Source: JAGOEY01 sp017997515
Lineage (GTDB): Bacteria > Pseudomonadota > Gammaproteobacteria > Burkholderiales > Burkholderiaceae_C
Assembly: GCA_026314275.1 (NCBI GenBank)
Contig: CP111109.1
Location: 1,550,001-1,614,000, forward strand
Length of the DNA stretch: 64,000 nucleotides
Direction of reading: 5' to 3'
In this document: in pieces, positions 26,040 through 36,008 of the stretch
Numbering within the stretch: the first letter of the stretch is position 1
Layout of the letters: every line of letters begins with the position of its first letter
The notes under the pieces: generated by a model
The model's input: only the letters and a program-made list of their open reading frames with translations
Told to the model about the DNA's origin: nothing
Databases searched by the model: none
Program-made: the position numbers and the translations under genes

Positions 26040-26128
26040 ATGAACAAAGCGGCGATTTTGACTTGCCGCGAACTGGCTCTGCGCCCGGTACACGCCGAGC
26101 GCCGCAAATCACTCTCCTGAACGCCAAA

Positions 26129-26237
26129 CCCTGGTGGTGAACCTGACACCTGGGCGGGAAAATCGAGTGTCTCAGCCGGCTTGATGGCGCTTCCGCGGTG
26201 CGATACTTGGCCTCATGCGGTTAAAACGCCTATCCGT
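26129..26237 (+). other. Conserved 3' terminus of the IS91-like element (probable origin end)
   Basis: The last 109 bp, ending GCGGTTAAAACGCCTATCCGT at the border, are common to all ten copies and occur alone at 35900-36008. A small GGCG-like stem (GCG-GTTAAAA-CGC) lies 9 bp from the end, similar in placement to hairpins at IS91 origins. The constancy of this end against variable 5' ends marks it as the defined recombination end. Confidence 0.7.
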
Positions 26238-26512
26238 AGGTCTGCGTTTTCCGGCAAACCCACATCCCGGTTGTCCATGGTGTCCGGCTTGAGCATGCCG
26301 CCAACACCTTCTGTCATGGCAATGGGGGCACCGGCCTGGGCCAGTGTGCGCTGGTCGGACACGGCCTTTTTGGATGCGTCGATCTGGAGTTGCGCGGCTT
26401 CATTGCGAAGTGCGCGATCCTCGTCGTCTCGCTTCTGCTTTTCTTGACTTTTTGTTTCGTTCATGTAGCCGGTGCCAAGACCGGCCAGAAACGCGATTGC
26501 ATTTTTGCTCAT
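26238..26512 (-). pseudogene. Phage-type hypothetical protein, N-terminal fragment
   Basis: Start at ATG 26512 with AAAGG upstream; 91 residues remain before copy F's terminus. The sequence MSKNAIAFLAGLGTGYMNE followed by a strongly charged helix (KSQEKQKRDDEDRALRNEAAQ) resembles virion structural or internal proteins of podoviruses. The gene is in the same direction as the S74 fragment at 26989-27604 and probably part of one phage morphogenesis cluster. Confidence 0.5.
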
Positions 26513-26637
26513 GAAAAACTGCCTTTCAGTGGTGTTTGCACACTGCGGACTTCAAAGAAGGATGATGCGCAGGTTGAACGTGAATAGATACGGGGGTTGA
26601 AATCGGGAATACACTTCGGCTCAACAAGGAGCGAGTC

Positions 26638-26979
26638 ATGCGTGTTTTGAATCTGGTGGTGGTTGCGGTGGCTTTACTGACTGGATGTGGGACTGTCGCG
26701 CGCTCAACCGGGGCGATGCAACTTGGCCCAGACACGTATCGAATCGCCTCCCGGGCCTCAATGGGGAGCGTGGGCGAAAGCCAGCGCATGGCCCTTGCCG
26801 AGGCGCAGACATATTGCAAAGGCTTGGGCAAGGAGTTGCTGGTCACCAGCACAAGAGTTCTGCAGGACATCGGGACGGGGCCATTTGAAGTTACATTCCG
26901 CTGTTTGAGTCCGGGAGACGCTGAGCTGAAACGCCCAAACCTCCAGAGCGTTCCAAGCACCGTGATCCTGGTCAACTGA
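26638..26979 (+). CDS. Small lipoprotein, hypothetical
   Basis: ATG 26638 lies behind AAGGAGCG. The 113-residue protein has a lipoprotein signal peptide with lipobox LLTGC (cysteine 17), then GPDTYRIASRASMGSVGESQ, a pattern common in small envelope lipoproteins of Burkholderiales and their phages. An outer-membrane or periplasmic location is predicted. It is on the opposite strand from its phage-like neighbours, perhaps as a prophage cargo gene. Confidence 0.6.
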   Translation: MRVLNLVVVAVALLTGCGTVARSTGAMQLGPDTYRIASRASMGSVGESQRMALAEAQTYCKGLGKELLVTSTRVLQDIGTGPFEVTFRCLSPGDAELKRPNLQSVPSTVILVN

Positions 26980-26988
26980 TCTCAGGCG

Positions 26989-27604
26989 TCAAACAGGCAG
27001 ACCCTGCGCTGCCATCACCCGATTGAGCTTGTTGTTCAGGCCTTGAACTGCAGCCATGGTGATGCCGTTCATTGCGATCAGGTCTATTTTTTTGCCCTTC
27101 GGCGCGAACTTTTCACCCATTGTTTTCTTGACGTCTTGCGCCATCGGGCCGACTGTCTGCGCGGTTCCTGCATCCTCGGCACCAGGTGTGCCGACTTTGT
27201 AGTTGTAGGTGGACACCGGAGTTGCATCCACCTGTGCCAGCGCTTCGTCTGGGTCCATTGGTGCGATGTTCTCTTTCATATTTACATCGGAGAACGCTGA
27301 AGCGATCAGCTTTGATCCATTTGCGCTGCCTGCAAAGCTGCCCGCCACGGAGCCCAGCGCCCCCCACATTCCAGAGTCGGAAGACTGCGCCTGCGTTTTG
27401 GCAATCGCCCCATAGGTCTGGGCCGCGTTCGACAACCCTTGCTGCGCACCGCTGTACCCACTGTTCATCAGGGCGGCTCCCTGTGCCGTGATGCCGCCAG
27501 TGGATGCGGCGTTGCTTGCAGAGTTGTTCCCTGCTGTCAGCGCCAGTCCTGCACTGGTGGCTTGGCTGGATGCCAGGCCGCGCCCAAGGTTGGCGGCGTC
27601 CATC
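26989..27604 (-). pseudogene. Phage protein with endosialidase-type (S74) chaperone domain, 5'-truncated
   Basis: About 205 residues survive, ending at 26989. The first half is a small, Ala/Ser/Gly-rich segment (SGYSGAQQGLSNAAQTYG). The second half has the intramolecular chaperone hallmark: SDVNMKENI, VGPMAQDVKKTMGEKF, IDLIAMNGITMAAVQGLNNKL. Such domains fold phage tail fibres or spikes and are cleaved off afterwards, normally at the serine of the SD pair. The N-terminal part of the gene is lost at the copy G boundary (27604/27605). Confidence 0.75.
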
Positions 27605-28820
27605 ATTCGGCTCCAGCCTCAATGAACACGTCCACTTCCACGTTTGTGTGGTGGACGGGGTGTTTGAGGAAGTGGAGGGCGAGGGCGATGCTGATGCGAC
27701 CCCTCGAATCTCATCGCCGGGTGTCATCTTTCACGCGGCCACCGGCATCGATGCGGCTACCGTGGCCCCAGTGCAGACCACACTGCAAAAACGCATCCTG
27801 CGCGCCTTTGTGGGCCGTGGGCTGCTGGAGAACTTCGAGGCAAAAGAGATGCTGGGGTACAAACACAGCGGTTTCTCGGTGGATGCCGGGGTGTGCATTG
27901 AATCCCACGACCGTCCAGGCCTTGAGCGGCTCTTGCGCTATTGCGCCCGCCCACCCTTTGCGATGGACAGGCTGCGCAAAGAGGGAAGCAAACTGGTGTA
28001 CCGCTGCGGCAAGCAGCGCAGCGAACCCACCAGCGACAAGCGCGGTGCCAAGGTTGATGAGCTGCACCTCACACCGCTGGAGCTGATCGACCGCATTGCC
28101 GCGCTGGTTCCCCCGCCACGCACCCACCGGCACCGCTATTTTGGCGTGTTGGCACCCAACTCGCCGCTCAGGGCTGCGGTGACGGCGCTGGCGACACCGG
28201 CGCAAGCCGCTCCCGTGCTGGGCGCGTCGATCAGCACGGGGGAGTGCGCGCCTGGTGTGGTACCGATGAGCAGCGCGCTGCCATCCCAGAGCGAGCCGGT
28301 GCTGCCCAAGCGTGCAGCGCACTACCTGTGGGCGGTGCTGATCGCCCGCATCTACGAGGTGTTCCCCCTCTTGTGTCCGCTGTGTGGCGGGCATATGCGC
28401 ATCATCGCGTTCATTACGCACAGCGCTGACATCCGGCACATCCTGGACCACATCGGGGCAGATTCAGAGCCACCCCGCATCTCCCCGGCGCGCGGGCCAC
28501 CGCTGTGGGATGACTGTAGTGATGCGCAGATGGATGACGGGGCGCAAACCGAGCCAGCAGACTGGGACCTAGCGGCGCAACCGGCACCGGACTTTGAGGT
28601 CGATCAGCGCATCAGTTGGTGAATGAACAAAGCGGCGATTTTGACTTGCCGCGAACTGGCTCTGCGCCCGGTACACGCCGAGCGCCGCAAATCACTCTCC
28701 TGAACGCCAAACCCTGGTGGTGAACCTGACACCTGGGCGGGAAAATCGAGTGTCTCAGCCGGCTTGATGGCGCTTCCGCGGTGCGATACTTGGCCTCATG
28801 CGGTTAAAACGCCTATCCGT
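27605..28820 (+). mobile_element. IS91-family element copy G, 5'-truncated
   Basis: Element sequence begins at about 27605 (ATTCGGCTCC) inside a phage gene and ends at 28820, followed by the same sensor-kinase sequence as copy C. Its transposase part lacks the 16-bp expansion of copy C and has A instead of G at 28567, so copy G is not a simple duplicate of C. Confidence 0.9.
27606..28622 (+). pseudogene. IS91-family transposase, 5'-truncated (copy G)
   Basis: The frame runs uninterrupted from residue 182 (FGSSLNEHVHFH) to the stop, so the HUH motif is just retained. The zinc finger and promoter are missing. Variants are H in CGGHMR and D in DWDL, as in copy F. Confidence 0.88.
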
Positions 28821-29275
28821 ACGCGCACCGGTCGGCCCTCAAACTGGTCATTGTAAAAATCCACCAGCGCGGCGTACGGCGGGCGTGCCGGAATGGAGCC
28901 GCGCCAGACGGGCAGTGCGGCGTAGCCCGATATCAGATCGCCGCGCAAGTTCGAGATGCGGTAGAACATGTGGCTCTGGTTGTCGGCCTCGAAGGCTTCC
29001 AGGGCGGAATAGGGCACCGTTGCGCGCAGCTCGGCGGCGTCGTCGTAACCGCTCACGTCCAGCTGCTCGCTGATGCTTTTGGCCGATGCGAGCAGCGTGC
29101 GGTCGTAGGCGGTGTGCAGTGAACTGAGCGTTTGCCGGTAGAGGCTGAAGGTGTTGAAGCCGACAAAGAGCAGCACCGGCAACAAGATGCCCAGCAGCAA
29201 CTCCCCGCGCAGCGACAGCGCGCGCCGCGCCACGGGGTGGCCAGCGACGGGCGTGCGCGGCGTGGTGGGGTTCAT
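28821..29275 (-). pseudogene. TctE-like sensor histidine kinase, N-terminal fragment (second copy)
   Basis: Identical to 7578-8032, including the truncation point at the element terminus. Because the break is the same in both places, the kinase was cut before the duplication. Confidence 0.8.
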
Positions 29276-29336
29276 TGGCTAACCTCCGTGCTGCGCACTG
29301 CGGTGCGAGCCCCCTTCGGAGCGGCCGGGCGGGGGG

Positions 29337-30020
29337 TCATGCGCCCTCGGCTTTGATCAGGTAGCCCAGGCCGCGCAAGGTCATGAGGGTCAGGCCCGTG
29401 TCGGTGAGTTTTTTGCGCAAGCGGTACACCACCACTTCGATGGCCTCGTACTGCACGTCCAGCTGGCCCGGAAACACCAGCTCATACAGCCGCTCCTTGG
29501 TGACGGCGTGGCCGGGCCGCGCCAGCAGCGCGTGCACCAGGGCCAGTTCGCGCGGCGTGAGCTCCAGGGCCGTGTCGCCCAGGTACAGTGCTCCACTCTC
29601 TTTTTCGTAGCGCACAGCGCCTATCTGTATTGAGTTTGAGCCCGATTTGGCTTGAGTTACATCACTGCGGCGCACCAGGGCGTGCAGCCGCGCTTCCAGT
29701 TCGTCCAGGTCGAAGGGCTTGGGCAGGTAGTCGTCGGCGCCGGCGTTCAGGCCCACCACGCGGTCGCCCACCGTGCCGCGTGCGGTGAGGATCAGCACGG
29801 GGGTGCGCAAGCCGCGCGCGCGCGCCTGCTCGAGCACCTGCAGGCCGTCGAGCCCGGGCAGGGTGAGGTCAAGCACCACGGCGTCGGGTGGGTGGCTGCT
29901 CCAGCGGGCCAGTGCGCCGTGGCCCTCGCCCAGGGCGGTGACCCGTATGCCACGGCGCTCCAGCGCGCGCGTCAGCGTGGTCTGCATGGTGGGGTCGTCT
30001 TCAACGAGAAGCAATTGCAT
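29337..30020 (-). CDS. OmpR/TctD-family response regulator (second copy)
   Basis: Identical to the gene at 8094-8777: 227 residues from ATG 30020, receiver domain with VVLDLTLPGLDG phosphorylation site and winged-helix output domain. It is again divergent from a porin and followed by the truncated kinase, so the orphan state has been doubled. Confidence 0.88.
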   Translation of the reverse strand: MQLLLVEDDPTMQTTLTRALERRGIRVTALGEGHGALARWSSHPPDAVVLDLTLPGLDGLQVLEQARARGLRTPVLILTARGTVGDRVVGLNAGADDYLPKPFDLDELEARLHALVRRSDVTQAKSGSNSIQIGAVRYEKESGALYLGDTALELTPRELALVHALLARPGHAVTKERLYELVFPGQLDVQYEAIEVVVYRLRKKLTDTGLTLMTLRGLGYLIKAEGA

Positions 30021-30163
30021 GCGCGGCACGATAGCACTGCCGCGCACAGGTGTTTTCCCTGGGTCCGTGGACAGCCAATTGAAAGCTGTGCTTCTTAGCA
30101 TGAACACCGCAGAAATTTTTCTGCAGTCCCGAAAAATTACCAAAACCCCCAAGGAGATACTCC

Positions 30164-31207
30164 ATGAAGCTTTCCCCTATCGCCATCGGCCTGGCTCTGG
30201 CCAGCGTTGGCGTGGCAGCCCAGGCGCAGTCCAGCGTGACTATCTTCGGCCTCATCGATACAAACGTATCGCATTTCTCTGCCAGCGGCAGCGGCTCGGT
30301 GAACCAGTTGGGCACCGATGGCAACCTATCCAGCCGCATCGGCTTTCGCGGCACGGAAGACCTGGGGGGCGGCCTGAAGGCTGGCTTCCACCTGGAAGCC
30401 GCCATCAACCCTGACGTGGGCACCGGTGGCTCCACCAGCGCCGACAACCTGAAGAACCAAAGCGGCGGCCTGACCTTCGGCCGTCGCTCGACCGTGAGCC
30501 TGATGGGCAACTGGGGTGAGGTACGCCTGGGCCGTGACTACACGCCCGGTTTCTGGAACCTGTCCAAGTACAGCGCCTTCGGCACCAACGGCGTGGGCTC
30601 TGCCGCCGGCATCTTCTATCCCTTGAAGGCCCGTATCACCCACGTGCGCGCTTCCAACTCCATCGGCTACCACCTGCCCAAGATGGGCGGCCTGTTCGGC
30701 CAGGTGATGGTCGCCCGTGGCGAGCAGACCGGCAACAACGACGGTAACGTGGCGGGCGCTCGCGTGGGCTACGCAGCGGGCCCCTTCAGCGTGGCCATTG
30801 GCACCACCACCACCAAGATTGCGGCGCTGGGCGACTTCCGCCAGACCAATATCGGCGGCAGCTACGACTTCGGCGTGGTCGAAGTGATGGCGCTGTGGGG
30901 TGAGAACAAGATCGGCGACAGCAAGACGCGCTCGCAGTCCATCGGCGTGCAGGCGCCCGTGGGCAAGGCCGGCGAAATCCGCGCGACCATCGGCACGGTG
31001 AACGCCACCAACATCGGCAACGATGCGAGCCACTTCGCGGTGGGCTACGTGCACAAGCTGTCCAAACGCACGGTGTTGTACACCACCTATGGCCGCGTGA
31101 AGAACAAGGGCAACGGTACGGCCTTCGCCGTGGCGGACGGCATCGGCGCGACCAGCCCAGGCGGCTCCAGCTCCGGTATCCAGTTCGGTATTCGCCACAA
31201 TTTCTGA
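30164..31207 (+). CDS. Gram-negative general porin (second copy)
   Basis: Identical to the porin at 8921-9964, with the same AAGGAGA ribosome binding site, signal peptide and terminal IRHNF. Two identical porin genes 21 kb apart could raise dosage of this outer-membrane channel and also offer a target for recombination. Confidence 0.92.
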   Translation: MKLSPIAIGLALASVGVAAQAQSSVTIFGLIDTNVSHFSASGSGSVNQLGTDGNLSSRIGFRGTEDLGGGLKAGFHLEAAINPDVGTGGSTSADNLKNQSGGLTFGRRSTVSLMGNWGEVRLGRDYTPGFWNLSKYSAFGTNGVGSAAGIFYPLKARITHVRASNSIGYHLPKMGGLFGQVMVARGEQTGNNDGNVAGARVGYAAGPFSVAIGTTTTKIAALGDFRQTNIGGSYDFGVVEVMALWGENKIGDSKTRSQSIGVQAPVGKAGEIRATIGTVNATNIGNDASHFAVGYVHKLSKRTVLYTTYGRVKNKGNGTAFAVADGIGATSPGGSSSGIQFGIRHNF

Positions 31208-31258
31208 TCTGGCTCGCCACTATGGCGAAAGCGGGGATGGTCTAAACGCCATCCTGAG

Positions 31259-31298
31259 CGGTGCAGCCTTTCTGGTGGGGGCGCTGCACCGTTTTTTT
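31259..31298 (+). terminator. Rho-independent terminator of the second porin gene
   Basis: Same CGGTGCAGC / GCTGCACCG hairpin with T7 tail as at 10016. Confidence 0.85.
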
Positions 31299-31439
31299 GC
31301 TGCCGGTGCACCACGATCTCAATGGTTTCGTGCTGCACGTACGGCGGAATGCTCTACTTTTAATAGCGCATGGCGCCCATCTATATGGGCTGGATCCCGA
31401 TTTTTCTTGAACTGCGGCGCACCAGGCCATGGTGTATCC
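31293..31439 (-). pseudogene. Decayed response regulator remnant (second copy)
   Basis: Identical to 10050-10196: pieces matching the C-terminal part of the neighbouring regulator with an internal deletion and broken frames. Confidence 0.6.
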
Positions 31440-31522
31440 ACTCCGTGCGCTGGGGGCGCGTCTGCCTCCGGAGGACGGCGCGCAGCGACGCATACCCCAT
31501 TGCGTTCAATCCATTGGAAACC

Positions 31523-31571
31523 GTTCGCACGGGGCTTGCCTGTCCTGAGCTTGCCGAAGGGGCATCGGCGC
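31523..31571. repeat. REP-like element (second copy)
   Basis: Same short repeat as at 10280 (TGTCCTGAGCTTGCCGAAGG core). The rest of 31440-31667 holds nothing I recognise. Confidence 0.4.
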
Positions 31572-31667
31572 AACACCCGATAAACCGGTCTCGCCGGGCA
31601 TTACCTCCGGCGCCCAGAGGCCTGCCCTGGGCTTGTCGGTACTACCCAGCGATCCTCGGTTTTCGGT

Positions 31668-32888
31668 TTCCCCCGCCTGCCGGTGCGCCAGTGGGTGCTC
31701 TCCGTGCCCAAGAGGTTGCGGTACTTCATGCAACGCGACGGAGCGGTGCTGAGCATGGTGCTGCGCATCTTTCTGCGGGTGATCGCACAAACTCTGCAGA
31801 CCCACAGCCCCGGTGCGGCCCATATGGACAAGGCAGGCCTGCACATCGGTGCCATCGCCTTCATTCACCGATTCGGCTCCAGCCTCAATGAACACGTCCA
31901 CTTCCACGTTTGTGTGGTGGACGGGGTGTTTGAGGAAGTGGAGGGCGAGGGCGATGCTGATGCGACCCCTCGAATCTCATCGCCGGGTGTCATCTTTCAC
32001 GCGGCCACCGGCATCGATGCGGCTACCGTGGCCCCAGTGCAGACCACACTGCAAAAACGTATCCTGCGCGCCTTTGTGGGCCGTGGGCTGCTGGAGAACT
32101 TCGAGGCAAAAGAGATGCTGGGGTACAAACACAGCGGTTTCTCGGTGGATGCCGGGGTGTGCATTGAATCCCACGACCGTCCAGGCCTTGAGCGGCTCTT
32201 GCGCTATTGCGCCCGCCCACCCTTTGCGATGGACAGGCTGCGCAAAGAGGGAAGCAAACTGGTGTACCGCTGTGCCAAACAGCGCAGCGAACCCACCAGC
32301 GACAAGCGCGGTGCCAAGGTTGATGAGCTGCACCTCACACCGCTGGAGCTGATCGACCGCATTGCCGCGCTGGTTCCCCCGCCACGCACCCACCGGCACC
32401 GCTATTTTGGCGTGTTGGCACCCAACTCGCCGCTCAGGGCTGCGGTGACGGCGCTGGCGACACCGGCGCAAGCCGCTCCCGTGCTGGGCGCGTCGATCAG
32501 CACGGGGGAGTGCGCGCCTGGTGTGGTACCGATGAGCAGCGCGCTGCCATCCCAGAGCGAGCCGGTGCTGCCCAAGCGTGCAGCGCACTACCTGTGGGCG
32601 GTGCTGATCGCCCGCATCTACGAGGTGTTCCCCCTCTTGTGTCCGCTGTGTGGCGGGCAGATGCGCATCATCGCGTTCATTACGCACAGCGCTGACATCC
32701 GGCACATCCTGGACCACATCGGGGCAGATTCAGAGCCACCCCGCATCTCCCCGGCGCGCGGGCCACCGCTGTGGGATGACTGTAGTGATGCGCAGATGGA
32801 TGACGGGGCGCAAACCGAGCCAGCAGACTGGGACCTGGCGGCGCAACCGGCACCGGACTTTGAGGTCGATCAGCGCATCAGTTGGTGA
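31668..32888 (+). pseudogene. IS91-family transposase lacking the zinc finger (copy H)
   Basis: Same as copy D: residues 114-519 in one open frame with HUH motif and tyrosine region, no promoter or native start. Confidence 0.88.
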
Positions 32889-33086
32889 ATGAACAAAGCG
32901 GCGATTTTGACTTGCCGCGAACTGGCTCTGCGCCCGGTACACGCCGAGCGCCGCAAATCACTCTCCTGAACGCCAAACCCTGGTGGTGAACCTGACACCT
33001 GGGCGGGAAAATCGAGTGTCTCAGCCGGCTTGATGGCGCTTCCGCGGTGCGATACTTGGCCTCATGCGGTTAAAACGCCTATCCGT
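31668..33086 (+). mobile_element. IS91-family element copy H, 5'-truncated
   Basis: Duplicate of copy D, with the same 5' break point and the same 3' terminus at 33086 followed by the efflux-gene block. Confidence 0.9.
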
Positions 33087-33141
33087 TGAACACTCAATCC
33101 TTAGCTAAACACTTCACTGTCCAGCCCGGTAGCATCCCCGT

Positions 33142-33750
33142 TTATTCGGGTTTAGCCACGCTCTGTAGGATTTCTCGACCACCTTTCGCGGCAATCAGCG
33201 CAACTCCAACGCCCAAGATCAAATCAGGAATGTTCGATCCCAGCCACAAGACCAGCGCCCCTGAAAGCACAATAGAAGCGTTGACGATCGAGTCGTTACT
33301 CGTGAAAATCGCAGATGCTTTAAAGTTAACGTCGTTACCGCGGTGCTTGTTGAGCAGCTTTAAGCAGACCAAATTCAGCACCGCATTGACTGCGGCCATG
33401 GCCATCATTGCAGCGCCGACAGGCTCTTCGCCTCCGGCGAAACGCCTTACTACCTCGACCAGCAGCATGACGGCCAGACCGATCAATAGAAACCCCGACA
33501 ACTTCGCGGCACGGATTTTTACTGAGGCGGCCCGCCCCACTGCGTAGAGGCTGACCGCGTACACCGATGCATCCGCAAGATTGTCCAGTGCGGCACCGAT
33601 CAATGCGGTGGAAGAGGCCCAGAGACCAATGCCAGCACCAGCCGCAGACTGCACAAGATTGATCACCAGGACCGCTGTCAAAATCGTCCGGTCTTGCGCG
33701 TTGCGCGCATCCAGGGCTTGGGTACTTTCGTCAGCACGTCCGTCACTCAT
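33142..33750 (-). CDS. Cation diffusion facilitator family transporter, short form (second copy)
   Basis: Identical to 11899-12507: 202 residues, CDF membrane core with LDNLADASVYAVSLYAVG in helix 2, without the cytoplasmic domain. Divergent from the zinc-ribbon gene at 33905. Confidence 0.82.
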   Translation of the reverse strand: MSDGRADESTQALDARNAQDRTILTAVLVINLVQSAAGAGIGLWASSTALIGAALDNLADASVYAVSLYAVGRAASVKIRAAKLSGFLLIGLAVMLLVEVVRRFAGGEEPVGAAMMAMAAVNAVLNLVCLKLLNKHRGNDVNFKASAIFTSNDSIVNASIVLSGALVLWLGSNIPDLILGVGVALIAAKGGREILQSVAKPE

Positions 33751-33904
33751 CTCGATCCTTTTCAGGCTTTCAGCCAGTGCATTTTTTTGGGCATGGCCAA
33801 GTTACCATGTATACGGCTGTGTTCTCCGGCAGGGGGCAAGCTCGTTGGTCGTGTTCAATGGTCTTCGTCTATTGCGTCAAGACAAAATCAATTAAGGAAT
33901 TATT

Positions 33905-34171
33905 ATGCAGTGCCCGACTTGTAAAGATGTTCAATTGGTGATGAGCGAGCGTCAAGGAATCGAGATCGACTATTGTCAGCAATGCCGGGGCGTATGGCTG
34001 GATCGGGGCGAACTCGACAAAATTATTGAACGCTCCGCCACCTTACAGGCCGCACCCGTAGCGCAATCTGAGCGTGGTTCCGCAGCGCTTGATTCGAGTT
34101 GGGGGCGAAATGCCGAACATCATGGCAAACCGTATCGCAAGAAAAGCTTCCTGAGTGAACTTTTCGACTGA
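33905..34171 (+). CDS. zf-TFIIB domain protein (second copy)
   Basis: Identical to 12662-12928: 88 residues with CPTC and CQQC zinc ribbon pairs and the VWLDRGEL signature. Confidence 0.85.
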   Translation: MQCPTCKDVQLVMSERQGIEIDYCQQCRGVWLDRGELDKIIERSATLQAAPVAQSERGSAALDSSWGRNAEHHGKPYRKKSFLSELFD

Positions 34172-34262
34172 ACCGGTAAACACGGTGCACAGCGCAGATT
34201 TGTGCGCGAACCTATAAACAGATCTCTGATCTGACAGCAGCCTCTACGACTGGTACGGCTCG

Positions 34263-35899
34263 CCACACCCCCAAGCCCTTCGTGCGCAAAGCGTTTGCCA
34301 AGTATCTTGAGTGCGGCATCTTTGCCCATGGCTTTGCCCGCGCTCGCTGCGGCGACTGTGGGCACGACTACTTTGTAGCCTTCTCCTGCAAAGGCCGGGG
34401 AGTCTGCCCCTCGTGCACCACGCGGCGGATGGTGGAGACGGCGGCACACCTGAGCGACCACGTTTTCCCCCGCCTGCCGGTGCGCCAGTGGGTGCTCTCC
34501 GTGCCCAAGAGGTTGCGGTACTTCATGCAACGCGACGGAGCGGTGCTGAGCATGGTGCTGCGCATCTTTCTGCGGGTGATCGCACAAACTCTGCAGACCC
34601 ACAGCCCCGGTGCGGCCCATATGGACAAGGCAGGCCTGCACATCGGTGCCATCGCCTTCATTCACCGATTCGGCTCCAGCCTCAATGAACACGTCCACTT
34701 CCACGTTTGTGTGGTGGACGGGGTGTTTGAGGAAGTGGAGGGCGAGGGCGATGCTGATGCGACCCCTCGAATCTCATCGCCGGGTGTCATCTTTCACGCG
34801 GCCACCGGCATCGATGCGGCTACCGTGGCCCCAGTGCAGACCACACTGCAAAAACGCATCCTGCGCGCCTTCGTTGCTCGGGGCCTGCTGGAGAACTGTG
34901 ACGCCAAAGACATGCTGGGCTACAAACACAGCGGCTTCTCGGTGGATGCGGGGGTGTGCATCGAAGCCCACGACCGCGCTGCGCTGGAGCGGCTGCTGCG
35001 CTATTGCGCTATTGCGCTATTGCGCGCGTCCACCGTTTTCCATGGAGCGCCTACGCAAAGAGGGAAGCAAACTGGTGTACCGCTGTGCCAAACAGCGCAG
35101 CGAGCCCACCAGTGACAAGCGTGGTGCCAAGGCAGATGAGCTGCACCTCACACCGCTGGAACTGATCGACCGCATCGCCGCGCTGGTTCCCCCGCCACGC
35201 ACCCACCGGCACCGCTACTTTGGTGTGCTGGCACCAAACTCGCCGCTGAGGGCTGCGGTGACGGCGCTGGCGACACCGGCGCAAGCCGCTCCCGTGCTGG
35301 GCGCGTCGATCAGCACGGGGGAGTGCGCGCCTGGTGTGGTACCGATGAGCAGCGCGCTGCCATCCCAGAGCGAGCCGGTGCTGCCCAAGCGTGCAGCGCA
35401 CTACCTGTGGGCGGTGCTGATCGCCCGCATCTACGAGGTGTTCCCCCTCTTGTGTCCGCTGTGTGGCGGGCATATGCGCATCATCGCGTTCATTACGCAC
35501 AGCGCTGACATCCGGCACATCCTGGACCACATCGGGGCAGATTCAGAGCCACCCCGCATCTCCCCGGCGCGCGGGCCACCGCTGTGGGATGACTGTAGTG
35601 ATGCGCAGATGGATGACGGGGCGCAAACCGAGCCAGCAGACTGGGGCCTAGCGGCGCAACCGGCACCGGACTTTGAGGTCGATCAGCGCATCAGTTGGTG
35701 AATGAACAAAGCGGCGATTTTGACTTGCCGCGAACTGGCTCTGCGCCCGGTACACGCCGAGCGCCGCAAATCACTCTCCTGAACGCCAAACCCTGGTGGT
35801 GAACCTGACACCTGGGCGGGAAAATCGAGTGTCTCAGCCGGCTTGATGGCGCTTCCGCGGTGCGATACTTGGCCTCATGCGGTTAAAACGCCTATCCGT
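34263..35899 (+). mobile_element. IS91-family element copy I, 5'-truncated
   Basis: Duplicate of copy E on its 5' side, but with G at 35646 like copy C, so it is a hybrid. The terminus at 35899 is followed directly by a second, solo copy of the last 109 bp. Confidence 0.9.
34264..35701 (+). pseudogene. IS91-family transposase, truncated and frameshifted (copy I)
   Basis: Starts at residue 47 like copy E and has the same 16-bp expansion at 35000-35023, so the frame is broken. The C-terminal variant is G (DWGL), differing from copy E. Confidence 0.88.
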
Positions 35900-36008
35900 C
35901 CCTGGTGGTGAACCTGACACCTGGGCGGGAAAATCGAGTGTCTCAGCCGGCTTGATGGCGCTTCCGCGGTGCGATACTTGGCCTCATGCGGTTAAAACGC
36001 CTATCCGT
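35900..36008 (+). mobile_element. Solo 3' end of the IS91-like element (109 bp)
   Basis: An exact tandem repeat of 35791-35899, ending with the same CGCCTATCCGT. It carries none of the transposase gene. It abuts the truncated thiE gene. Confidence 0.9.

Larger units (their letters stand above)
24431..26237 (+). mobile_element. IS91-family element copy F, the only intact copy
   Basis: It carries the promoter with SOS box, a full transposase gene and the shared 3' terminus (26237). The true 5' end is not visible, because the only other copy with this region (C) shares sequence back into lpdA. No terminal inverted repeats and no target duplication were seen, as expected for IS91-type rolling-circle elements. 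Confidence 0.88.
28568..35645 (+). repeat. 7.08-kb segmental duplication, second copy
   Basis: Counterpart of 7325-14402. It contains the kinase fragment, response regulator, porin, element copy H, cation efflux gene, zinc-ribbon gene and most of copy I. No difference was seen inside the block when coordinates and translated frames were compared. Confidence 0.85.

Noticed and set aside
7325..35645. The duplication as an assembly error only
   Set aside because: It cannot be excluded without reads, but the two blocks are bordered by different element variants and different flanks, and the four border SNPs fit a specific recombination model. It is kept as a real finding with that caveat.
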